64,000 bases of DNA. It comes from Chlorops oryzae. Taxonomy: Eukaryota; Arthropoda; Insecta; Diptera; Chloropidae. The notes beneath the pieces are model-generated. The model was given only the letters and a program-made list of their open reading frames with translations. It did no database searches and was not told the DNA's origin. The position numbers and the translations under genes are program-made. The DNA lies in NCBI GenBank assembly GCA_020466095.1, contig CM035807.1:44795100-44859099 (forward strand), given 5' to 3'. Positions 53,044 through 63,275 of the stretch are shown here, piece after piece. How positions within the stretch are numbered: position 1 is the stretch's first letter; every line of letters starts with the position of its first letter.

Positions 53044-54000
53044 TGGAAAGCATCTGCGTGTTGCTCGAAATCGGATATCCACTTCGTCACGCTCATCGTA
53101 CCGGCGCCCGAAAATTTGCGTAAAAGTGTTTCAAAGTCTTCGAAATTTATTTGAATATTCCGTTCATTTTCATCGTCTAGTTCATTCGTACGCGTAGATT
53201 CGGGAGCGGCGAATTCAACAGCTGTGCTACTGTTCTGTCGGTTAAGAAATTCTCCTCGGCATTTTAAGGTGAATTCGGTCGCGGTGAATTTAGAAAGAAT
53301 GTAATACAGAACGGTAGGAAGCAGTAGATCGCAAACTTTGGACCTTCAAATCTTCAATGTAAAATTACGCAATAGCTTCCCTTGTCGTCCGATCAATGAC
53401 GTCACTAAATCGCCGTTATCACTTATTTGTTCTACGATTCGCGATTCCACATTTTTTATTATTATTAGCGAGGAAGTCTCGAATTCCTCGAATTATCTCG
53501 CTTCCACGGTTACCGTAATTTCGACTCAAGTAGTCTCCACGTTATTAAAATTTGCGAAAATAGAACCTCAATCATCGATTTAATGTTCGTCTATAATCGT
53601 TATTGAATTCGCTTTCGGCTCATTTCTATCCCGGTTGAGCCCCCAAATGTAGCCCCTCGTAAAATTCAAATGTACAATTCCATTTAATCAAATCGAATTC
53701 AATATAAATTTAATAAAAATGCAAATGAACTTACGGTACAAAGTAAAATGCAAAAATTCACAAGTACAAAAGAATCATGTTTTAAACGCGGCTCGGCACA
53801 CGGACACTTAGACGGTACGATCGTAACTGACTCTCTCTTTTATTTTGTCATCTCCCTTCAGTGCCAATGTGCAAGAAGATTGAGATGGGTATATGGTAGA
53901 GTTGAATTCAATCCCACATACATATGAAAGAAATAGTAGAAAGAAGCTTTTAATTTTTGAAAAAAAAAAATTTTAAATGACTTTAGTGCGAGCTGGGATT
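53043..54000 (-). mobile_element. Gypsy-like LTR retrotransposon 5' fragment (LTR, PBS, gag start)
   Basis: Minus strand, 5' to 3': an LTR ending GAGGGGCTACA at 53648 (its outer border not found, perhaps near 54000), two bases, a primer-binding site at 53628-53645, then gag text with shifts. The frame at about 53290-53045 reads DDENERNIQINFEDFETLL, KFSGAGTMSVTKWISDFEQ, which is the start of a gypsy capsid region. It stops at 53043, where DD37E transposase sequence begins. Confidence 0.62.
53628..53645 (-). promoter_or_regulatory. Primer-binding site resembling tRNA-Pro type
   Basis: The minus strand reads TGGGGGCTCAACCGGGAT two bases after the LTR end. It differs at two of 18 positions from the tRNA-Pro primer site used by murine leukaemia-type retroviruses. 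The match is from memory; the actual fly tRNA would need checking. Confidence 0.5.
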
Positions 54001-55309
54001 CCAGACTACCCTAAAAGAATCACGAAAATAGTAGCCTACCATATTCATCGCTACTCACACATAATTATAGACAAGAAGCAGATTATTTTAAAAAATGTAT
54101 CGATGTTTGTGGTAGGGAAAAACGTAAAGAATTGAAGGGAATTTTTTTTAGTTTGTAGGAGATTTTTTTGCGTGTGGCAGCATTGGCTGTTTGTTTACTT
54201 TGTGTCATATAGGACTATAGGTCTAACTCTTCTTCTACCTAATCCCTGCAATTTGTTAAAGCTACGCTGCTTCAACATAGGCATATAGCATGAGGAAAAG
54301 AGAAGCATGCTATGGCAGCGAAATCTTTAGCTCTGCTCTGGTGAAAGGCATTGCCACTTTTATTTTTAATTTTGGGAGATTTTCGAGTACATTACATATA
54401 AAATATCTATCAAACTCATAAAATCATATGAAAAGCTTGAAAAACATAAAAATAATCAAGGAATCTCAATATCAAGGAGAAATATAAATTTTTTTTTGTC
54501 CTACCCTGTCCACATAACTTTTTGATCACACTGTTGCAGCAAAAATACTAAATTCTATGTACAATCAAATTCGTAACCGTAGTCAAAAATGTATGTCAAT
54601 TTATTACAAAATGAAAACATTCGTGCGCATTAAGCAAGAACATATAGTAATACATTTAATAAAGTTTCAATTATGAACTTTTAAAGCAATATAAAAAACC
54701 GAGCCGACGCCGTGTTTCTTTGATAATTTTCTCGCAAGTGGCATCATAGTGCCACTTTATGTCTACCCGTATTGTTGTTGGTAGCTTTCTGGTGAATTTC
54801 TCGAAAGAGTTGAATTTCCTATTCCTGCTTAAGGTTTTTGTTGGTAGCTTTTTGGTGAATTTCTCGAAAGAGTTGAATTTCCTATACCTGCCTAATGGTG
54901 AATTTCTTATTAGCGGCAGAGGCTTTTCGACGTCGACAGTTAGACCTACAGTGCTACATGCTTTGTGTTTTTCAAAATTGAACAGTAGTGTTGCAGAATT
55001 TCATCCATACTTATCGAAAAACACAGAGTTTCATTTAGTATTTTTCCGAATTTCGCTTAGGATTTCGTTGAAATGCAGTTCCTGAGAGGATTTCGTTTGA
55101 CAGGTATTGGTATAGGAAATCTCCTGGATTTCGACTGGATTTCTACTGAAATCCTCAAAAGTGCCGAAGTGCACGTGGTGTTTGGACTTTTCAAGTATTT
55201 GGAAATAATTGCTTTCCCCTTTTCTTCTTGTTGAGATGACATCTTATCAGTAGCTCTTTTGTTTTACTAGTGAGTATTTTTTTGGATTTACAATATTAGG
55301 TACCAAATA
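54001..55309. other. No gene recognised; one 63-bp tandem duplication
   Basis: Mostly AT-rich. The segment from about 54778 is repeated at about 54841 (period 63 bp, GTTGGTAGCTTTCTGGTGAA). The short frame across it is a by-product. Confidence 0.5.
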
Positions 55310-56932
55310 CACTCCCGCTCATTTGAATAGGTTTGAAATATTTTTCATGTATAAGCATGTCTCGTTCAGGATGTGTTTCAATTATATGGTCTTTCTGTAT
55401 GTGTATTGAAAGGTCAATCATTTACCAACAACCGTGGAAAAAATCATAACATAATGACCACCCGTTTAGATGATATGGTTACTTTTGTAAAAAATTACAA
55501 AAAAATCGTTCAATTTTTCGGCTCATTTGAATAGGTTCATTAGCGTTATTTTTAATTTAGTGTGAGGGGCGCTTAAAGACCGTTAACATTTATCAAAATT
55601 TCGTTACAACACTTTGACAATTTATGAAAAAAACAAAAATGGGATGCGGGAAAAGTCTTGACTGAAGCAGAAAAAGGCAAAATCCAAGCTTATAAGGAAA
55701 GTGGTTTAATTCACGCAAATATTGCCGCAATAATTGGACGAAGCCAAAATGTAGTAAGCAGGATTTTAAGGAATGAGTCTAATTATGGAAAAAACATGAA
55801 AGGAAGAATCATAAAGCTGCAACTGCCGCTGAAAGAAGACCTATCCTAAGGAAGGCGTCGAATTCTCATCACAGTGCTGCAAAAATTAAAGAAATTACGC
55901 GTGTTAAAGCTAGCTTAGCAACCGTTAAACGCGTCATAAAGGCTGCTAAACATTTAAAGAGGCTCAAACTTAAAAAAAAACACCACTTAACGTGGCTCGT
56001 AAGGAAGCACGGATGCATTTTTATCGACAACACATGTCTTGGGATAACCAATGGAAAAACGTTGTATTTTCCGACGAAAAAAAATTCAATCTGGAAGGAC
56101 CAGATGGGCATAACTTTTAATTCCATGACTTGCGTAAGGAAGAGCAATACCTGAGTCGCAGTGTAATGGTGTGGGGTGCCATTTCCTATTATGGAACTAT
56201 CGAACTACATTTTCTTACTTCTAGAACGGAATTAGCTATAAAAATGTGATTCAAAATGCTTTTCTTAACATTTCTGAAATTTTTGGACCTTTGTCTTGGA
56301 GATTCCAGCATGATAATGCACCCATTCATACTGCTAAAGTTGTCAAGGAGTGGATTAAGAGCCAAGGTGTCCAGTTAATAAACTGGCCTCCATAGTCTCC
56401 AGACCTCAACATCATAGAAAACGTTTGGGGCTTATTTGCACGAAAAGTTTATGACTCGGGAAAGCAATATGAAACCACGGAATTCCTCAAAGAAGGTATT
56501 CAAAAAGCTTGGGCAGAAATTTCGCTTAACTTTCTGCAAAAGTTATACGAATCTATTCCACACCGAGTATTTGAAACAATTTCAAAACATGGAGGATCCA
56601 CGCACTAGTAGTGCTTTAAAATATGTTCAATTAACAATATTAAAATAAAAAATCATAAAAAAATTTGATATTTAAATAATTATTTTATTTTTATTTCTGA
56701 TGAACCTATTCAAATGAGCCGAAAAAATTGAACGATTTTTTTGTAATTTTTTACAGAAGTAACCATATCATCTAAACGGGTGGGTCATTATGTTATGATT
56801 TTTTCTACAGTTGTTGGTAAATGATTGACCTCTCAACACACATACAGAAAGACCATATAATTGAAACACAGCCTGAACGAAACATGCTTATACATGAAAA
56901 ATATTTCAAACCTATTCAAATGAGCGGGAGTG
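55310..56932 (+). mobile_element. Tc1-like element with long IR/DR terminal repeats
   Basis: 1623 bp between TA dinucleotides (55308-55309 and 56933-56934). The inverted repeats of about 230 bp start CACTCCCGCTCATTTGAATA. Each end carries two direct copies of GCTCATTTGAATAGGTT, outer (about 55317) and inner (about 55531), the IR/DR layout of Tc1 relatives such as Sleeping Beauty, Minos, S and Paris. Inserted in the DD37E element. Confidence 0.93.
55639..56608 (+). pseudogene. Tc1 transposase (DD34E), broken
   Basis: ATG at 55639 (MGCGKSL), a frameshift near 55660, then TEAEKGKIQAYKESG, NIAAIIGRSQNVVSRIL (HTH), further shifts near 55840-55985, VVFSDEKKFNLEG (first Asp, about 56070), SVMVWGAISYYG, FQHDNAPIHTAKVV (second Asp, about 56310), a stop at WPP, SPDLNIIENVWG (Glu, about 56400) and the C-terminal end at 56608. 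The catalytic triad survives but at least four frame errors prevent expression. Confidence 0.9.
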
Positions 56933-57008
56933 TATGTTCCTATAGAGTTAACACTTTTTTATTAATAGGCTAAAAACAAAAGGACAGTTATTTCTGCGAC
57001 AGTCCTTA

Positions 57009-57606
57009 GTATTTGAATCTCTACAGCATCAGTTCTCATTTATTTATGTATTTTGGGGCCTGGCGATACTTGTCTATTTGTTCGTTGGTACATTACCCTA
57101 TGTACATAAAAAGGCTACTTTGAAAAATTTTTAAGAAACTCTTCAATGTTGAGTCAGTAGAGTTTATATTTAATCCCATTTGGGAACTTCGTACGGTGCA
57201 ATGCACTTGCGCGGCCGGAAAGTGGCATCAGTTGGTGCTTCCAAGTATTTTTTAAGTTAGATGAAGCTTTAAAACACTACGAAGGACACGTTTCACCTAA
57301 TATTTATATTTTTAAATAAATTATTTCTCTTGTACGACATATGTGTACCTATAGGTGTGAAAGGGTTAAAAACAAAATATAAAGTTAAATACGAATAAAA
57401 TTTTTTGCTCAGATACAAGCACAATCATATAAAAAATGGCTGAAATTTATATTCTTATTAAAAAAAGTTCCCAAAAACCAAGTCAAATTTATGCGTTCAC
57501 ATCAGAATAACCTCCTTAATCGTACATAATAGAAATATCTGAGATCTTAGCTATATTATCACTTGAAATATGTATTAAGAGTCTTTCTTAGTTTTTGGTT
57601 ACCAAC
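57009..57606. other. clbn intron 5' end, no other feature
   Basis: AT-rich intron sequence from the DD37E end to the donor site at 57606. Confidence 0.5.
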
Positions 57607-58232
57607 CTGCACAGCAAGGACGAGCTGGGGTAGATTTTTTTCAATTTCAAAGCATTTATTTGTTGTAGGATTGCGTAGTTCTTTGGATATTCGTTTTTGT
57701 TTCCTCACATTTGCCCCTCCGTTATTTTCATTTGATATCACGCAATCGTTTAAGCCATACTTTATCAGCGCATGCTCAAGGACGGATGGTCCGACTTCCA
57801 ACACTGGTATTAAGGCGCGCCGCAAAAGAATTTCTGAATTAATGCTTGCAAGGAAATCTCTCAAGCTTTTATCAGTTGGTTGAACATATTTCCGTGTTCT
57901 GTTTAAGGGGTATTTTTCGCGTACAGCAAACCGAATCTCATCTCCTTCAAGATGCGGACGTAATAAATACAAAATAGTGTATTCGTGATCTGTTAGAATT
58001 ATATTTCCACGGTCATATAATTCCAGAAATATATAATAAGCTGCTTCTTTCGATCCGAATTCAAAGTAAACAATACGATCACCTTCAAGTTGTCGCACAT
58101 TTTCCAGCCTCTTATTCTTCAGATGTTTTCGCAGTTTCATAGTAAAACCAGAAGGTGTATTGTTTTTGGGCCATTCAAATTGAGTTACATGGAACCGAGA
58201 TCCAGATTCGATTAAAATATTGAAAGTTTCAT
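57607..58232 (-). CDS. clbn: Caliban/NEMF exon (NFACT-N domain)
   Basis: Exon of the NEMF orthologue encoding most of the N-terminal NFACT-N (FbpA-like) domain, which contacts the 60S subunit and P-site tRNA. From the acceptor (TTTTAATTGTAG, exon starts 58232, phase 1) it reads ETFNILIESGSRFHVTQFEW, PKNNTPSGFTMKLRKHLKNK, QLEGDRIVYFEFGSKEAAYY, ELYDRGNIILTDHEYTILYL, LRPHLEGDEIRFAVREKYPL and on to LPQLVLAVQ, where the donor GTTGGT begins at 57606 (phase 0). The frame is intact throughout. The first exon (MKxRF start and the IYDIDNKTYL segment) was not found up to 64000, so another large intron is likely upstream. Confidence 0.9.
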
Positions 58233-61200
58233 CTACAATTAAAAATAAAATAATTTAAAGCCAAAATTGTGAATGAGATCAGTTAATATGTAAATATAAC
58301 ATAAGTGAAAGCTTTTATCGCTGAAGCTACCCTTTGCTTTAATATCATCTTCCAAAAGGAATCGAGGCGAGCAACACTTTTCGATTAAAGAGAAACGCAA
58401 AAGAGCACAATGCTAAGTGAAAAAAAACACGATGCGAAAAGCTACGTACAAAAATCTAGCAATAAAAATTTGATTGTCGAACAGGGGTCAGCCCTGTTAG
58501 CGGATGCACGCAATGAGAAAAAAGATACGTAAACTAGCTCAAAATTCTGTCCGAATTGCCGCTGAGCAACGAAGATATTGCGTAGCCTCGTTAACATTGA
58601 GAAGCCAAAACAAAACCCTCTGCTGATGGCACAGGCCTGCATCGAAAACCCCTTTTTAAATTGCAGTACGGTTTCTAATAGATTTTTGTGTGCTGAAAAA
58701 TTTAAAAATTTCCAAAAAAAAAATTCCATCACGTCAGAATTTCGAGAAAATCGGGTAATATTTCAATATCAATCAAAATCAATATTTCAAATCAATCAAG
58801 TAATTTCTTCTTTTTCAACCGAAAAGACAAGAGATTTTTCATATCCAACTTGTGTTATGTTATGTACACGAATTTGAGTTGCTTTAGAAAAACCTGTATG
58901 TCGTGAAAAAGGGATTGTGCTGCAGTTCTTAGATTTGACATTATGACATATGTACACAATTGATTGGCCCGCAATTTAAGATATCAGTTTTGGAGAGGGG
59001 ACTAATAACGGGTTAAAAAAAAAGAAATCTTTCATAAATTTTTCAATTTTTTGACTTTGAGCATCATTTTACACATACACCAGAGATGCGAAATAACTAA
59101 TAATTTTTTTTTTTAGAATTAAAAAAATTGCCTTTGAAACGACGAAAATTTTTTACGTTAGTCGATTATACTTATGATTGGGATTTTGCTACTTTTCGTT
59201 TATTTTTTGATAAATATTTTTTACGTTGTCTTATAGCAATTATGAATGAGATAAAAATGTTCCGTTGCTCATAATTTCAATCGCTCAATAAATATTCTTA
59301 CGTTGCATCAAAACAATTGTAATGATAAAAAAAACATTTCCGTTTGTTATAACCTTTTATTTTCAATAAAAAGTTTTTAATTTATTTCGCTAAAAGGAAA
59401 AATATATGTATAGTGGTAAAATGGTTATACCATTCTACTGAAATCATTAATAGCGCTGCTGATCGCGGTAGTTATTACGTAACGTAAAAACAATTTATTG
59501 AAAAATAAAAGTTATAAGCAACGGAAAAGTTTTTTTTTTCAAACACAATTGTTTTGAGGCAACGTAACAAATATTTATCGAGGGATTAAAATAATGAGCA
59601 ACGGAAAAATTTTTTTTTCTTCAATAACTGTTATAGAAGAATGAAATACATTTTCATTGTTTGAAACTGTTGTCTTACAAATAATTTTTTTTTTTTTACC
59701 AATTTTAATAGTCCAAGTTTTTTTCTAATTTCTTTTAACTGTTATGACTTTGTTTTAAGCCATATATGAGAAAAATGAGTTTTCAATTTTTCAGCACACA
59801 AAAATCTAATAGAATCACTACTGCAACTCAAAAGGGAAAAATAAAATTTCAATTTTGCAGAACACTAGCAGGTAAGCACGTGCTCCGTTTGGCATCAAAC
59901 TGATTCAGATGTCAAATGCAATCAGTGGTTTGATTAACTGAGATATTAAGATAAGATTGTTTTAACAACCAAATTAAAGTGAAATAATGGACATGTTGAT
60001 TATTTCTGTTAAGTTCGTTTGATCAGGAGGCATTTTTATTGGCATTGATCTGCTCCTGTATGTAGCGATCATTATGTTGATCTGAGCATGGCAGCAAGAA
60101 ATACTTTTTAGGCAACAGTTCAGCTGCAGTTCGTCGCCATACATCTTATATGGGAGTTTACCTACCTGTTCAGGTAAGTACCCAGCCTAAAGCAAAAATC
60201 AACAAATGTAAATGTTAAAAATGACAATCATTTCGGAAAACCACTAACTTTAAAGAAAACATTACTTGTTGTTCGTAAAAAGCCTTCAATGCTCTTATGT
60301 TTATAATTTTTGCATTTCATTTCAAAAGCTCGGTATTTCAAGATCTTTGAAGGAGTCAATCTTATCATCGCCTCCGTTATTACAGCGGAATTTGTGCTAC
60401 TAGGCAAACGAATGGAAGAAATAGACAGCCACCCTTCGCCGAACGCAGGTTAGTATTTGAGCGGATTTCTACTGAAAATCCAGACTTCGACGAACAACAG
60501 GTGACAATATCGAAAGGTAAAATTTTTATTTTTTTTTTTAATTTTAGCCCTCTCATCATACAGTTCTTAAGACGAAAGCTACAAAGGTTTGCGAGGGCCT
60601 TAATGCCTTTTAGAAGACTTCAGCTTTTAAAGGAGACGTGAGTAAGATAAATTTCGAGAATGAACTTTATTAGATCTTTTGAAGGCGTACTTCAAATTTG
60701 ACCATATTTTGCGGCCGTCATTGTAATTTTCCAAAAATTGAAAGTGTGTATGCCCAAAGGACATATTTTTAAAATCCTTACACATGAATTACACAAGGGA
60801 CTTGAAGTGATGGAAGATGTATCTATTGAAGTTATAAACGTCTACTTTTAAAATTGACATGCGCGGTACATCCAAGCGGAAATTTATGTAAGGCCTTAAG
60901 ATCTGTATTATTTTAAGATCAATATTGTGAATTATTTGAATAATTCGAAAGGAAACGGAAAGCAATAAATGATGAATATAAAATTTATATGTCATCAGTA
61001 GAACATTGTTTGGATATTAGAAAGTAAGACAAAATAGAACTATCTAAAAAATTCTGGATTATAAATTACATTTAAAGGTAATGAATTACAGAAGGCCTAA
61101 CATTTCCTTTGCCATCGCCGTGTTAAAAATAGTTTTTTATTCGATCAATATAAGGTGCATTAAGTATTCGTTTTTGCCTTACTATGCCTTACATTTTCCC

Positions 61201-61814
61201 GCTGGGTTTTACATCAAGTACTATTATCTGCCACGAAAAGCGCAAGAACTACGATTGTTCAATGAAATCTGAAACTTGCGTTTCAATTTAGGCTTTGTTT
61301 AGATTTCCAAAAATTCGAAAATGGGGAGCGGTTTTTGAAAATAATGTCATGAATAAATAAAGTAATTGAATAGATTTGGTACCTCACACTCCTTTTTGGG
61401 CATATCTACAAATTTCAATGACACTTTTTCTTAATAGGATTAGTCTTGGAATCTGTTAAACAGCAAGTATTCAAAAGAAAGAAGCGATACTCTAGTTGAA
61501 AAAATTTATCACCAAAACTTATGTATGCCGCGCGATAATTCTTCCAAGTTTTCTATTATATAGGCTTAAGGTTTGATAAATCGAGCACTTAGATATCGCG
61601 ATGAGAGTTTTAGTTTCGTGCATGTTTTGTTTTGATCTTCTGAGATCCTCAAGTGAGCTTTATCTCTTCAAATATACTTAAGGTGCTGATTATGATCATC
61701 ATTTGGCAACCCAAGTCGAATCCTAAAGTCGTTTGTTTTCGAGCTCCGTAAAATTCCTTAAAATTCTTTTTAAAAAAATTACTTAGAAACCAAACAGGGC
61801 TCGCCAATTTTTGC
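58233..61814. other. Probable upstream clbn intron, no gene recognised
   Basis: AT-rich sequence without a recognised exon. It holds an imperfect inverted repeat at 59230-59630. I looked for the expected first exon of NEMF on the minus strand and did not see it. Confidence 0.5.
59230..59630. repeat. Imperfect inverted repeat of about 130-bp arms
   Basis: The left arm (about 59240-59370, TTCCGTTGCTCATAATTTCA and onward) is inverse to the right arm (about 59505-59625, TAATGAGCAACGGAA) at roughly 80% identity, with the words ACGTTGC and AAAACAATTGT shared. Probably an old foldback or MITE. Confidence 0.6.
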
Positions 61815-62191
61815 TGCATCGCCCCACTCGCAATTTGTGAATTTAAGAATATAAACCAAGATAATTTTGTGGATAGACATACATATATACGTGTATAGTT
61901 ATATTTTGTTGTCTAATGTCCAGGCACTCCCTAGACAGAGACAGCTTTTCTATACAGCTCCTACAGCTGTCAGCTTCTGTGGCTAAAAGTGATGCCCATT
62001 GATCCCCTCCATCGATTAGTGAGAATTTGAGAGAAGAAAAAAACACTCTTCGTCAGTGGAATTATTTCTTATGCAGTTACGAGAATAGCCCTAACAGCAC
62101 TTCTAAGAACAAAATATCTTGACTCCGCTGTAGCCCCTTTTGCAAGCGCTTCTACAAAATAAATCGAAAAATAAATAACGAACAGCAGGCG

Positions 62192-63275
62192 GTGCTAATC
62201 GGTATGCACCGATATGTTAAAATTAAAAGAGAAAGAGAAGCCCTGCCGAAAAAATTTATTACAATAGGGCTAAACTTAATAAAATGGAAAATCCTGTTTC
62301 AAAGATATATAACGATGAACCGTGTTGCTCTATCTGGTAATACAAGCGAAGATTCAAAAGAAAAGTCAAACAAAGAATTTAAACCTCCCCCAATCTACCT
62401 GCGCGAGCGAACCACTAATGCAGTTGTTGCTAAATAAGCGAGTTTATAGGATATAACAACTTCCATCTTGTCCATGCATCGCAAAATTACAGTGGAGGAG
62501 CCACTTAAAAGAAATGGTCCTATTCAGTGTGCCGACTGCTAAGAGTTTGGACAGACAAAAACATATTACACATTGCGCACCGTTTGTGTAATTTGTGGCA
62601 AGCTTCATCAAAAATCGGTCTGCAACAAATGTGAAGGAAATCATTCTGCAAATTACAGAGGTTGTGTAGTTTATCAAGACCTTAAAAAGCGAATTAATAT
62701 AAAAAAAGGATCATCTCGAAATCCTACGAATAATATTACCGTTTCGGTACCTTTATCTGTCACAACTTTAATTTCAACCCTGTAACTCCAGGAATTTCTT
62801 ATGCAAATGTACTAATACCCGCGACCCCTACTAGTGCTCCTACTTACAATTAAATCAGTCTTGGGATAATGATATCTAACAGGTTGGCTGATTAGTCTCC
62901 GGTCTGACACATAGATGGCGTCGCTAGTATTAAATGCATATTTTTTTATATAGTGGCAGCCTTCAAATGATTCGTGTCAAAATTTGACGTCTGTTAAGTC
63001 AATTAGTTTGTGAGATAGAGCGTTTTTTGTGAAGCAACTTTTGTTATTGTGGAAAAAAATGGAAAAAAAGGAATTTCGTCTGTGTTTTGATAAAATACTG
63101 TTTTCTGAAGGGAAAAAATACAGTGGAAGCAAAAACTTGGCTTGATAATGAGTTTCCGGACTCTGCCCCAGCTAACAAAGTCTGCCTCAATTTATGCAAA
63201 CAATGAAAGCTCACTCGAATAAAATTGTTGCAAATGCAAATATAATCAATGACAGCACTTTTGGCAAAAATATGA
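62192..63275 (+). pseudogene. Jockey ORF1 (broken), copy 3
   Basis: The frame begins as LIGMHRYVKIKRERE (62198-62245) and keeps PPPIYLRERTTNAVVAK (to about 62437), then loses the PRE_C2HC region by deletion. Knuckle remnants follow: the second (CVICGKLHQKSVC) is kept and runs directly into the third (CEGNHSANYRGC) by a further small deletion. The mariner fragment interrupts the C-terminal part. The ATGA junction with ORF2 survives at 63272-63275. Confidence 0.85.
62879..63172 (+). mobile_element. 5' terminal fragment of an irritans-type mariner
   Basis: Starts ACAGGTTGGCTGATTAGTCT after TA, carries the typical 5' UTR (ACACATAGATGGCGTCGC) and the transposase start at 63060 (MEKKEFR), with a frameshift, and ends at the CTGCCCCAG codon region followed by TA. 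It contains the part of the element that the copy at 36584-37640 lacks, with about 50 bp in common. TA on both sides suggests deletion of the 3' part with the insertion site kept. Confidence 0.88.

Larger units (their letters stand above)
52225..57006 (-). mobile_element. DD37E Tc1/mariner-superfamily element, enlarged by nested insertions
   Basis: The termini are AAGACTGTCCCAGAAATAAC (52225) and, on the other strand, AGGACTGTCGCAGAAATAAC (57006), about 33 bp of inverted repeat, flanked by TA on both sides (52223-52224 and 57007-57008). Between them are the C-terminal two thirds of a DD37E transposase, a gypsy-like fragment (53043 to about 54000) and a whole Tc1 element (55310-56932). The original element would have been far shorter. 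Confidence 0.8.
13372..57606 (-). other. clbn: Giant clbn intron (about 44.2 kb)
   Basis: Interval between the donor at 57606 (CAG followed by GTTGGT on the minus strand) and the acceptor at 13372 (TCTCTCTTTTTCAG). Both junctions are phase 0, and the encoded protein continues in NEMF order across them. The interval holds nearly all the transposons listed here and an assembly gap at 50285-50384, so the true length is uncertain. Splicing is inferred from sequence alone. Confidence 0.8.

Noticed and set aside
53044..53082. N-terminus of the 229-codon DD37E frame
   Set aside because: It is gypsy gag sequence read in the wrong frame.
54759..55085. 108-codon frame with a duplicated VGSFLVNFSKELNFL segment
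   Set aside because: The repeat is a 63-bp DNA duplication; no start context, homologue or second feature supports a gene.
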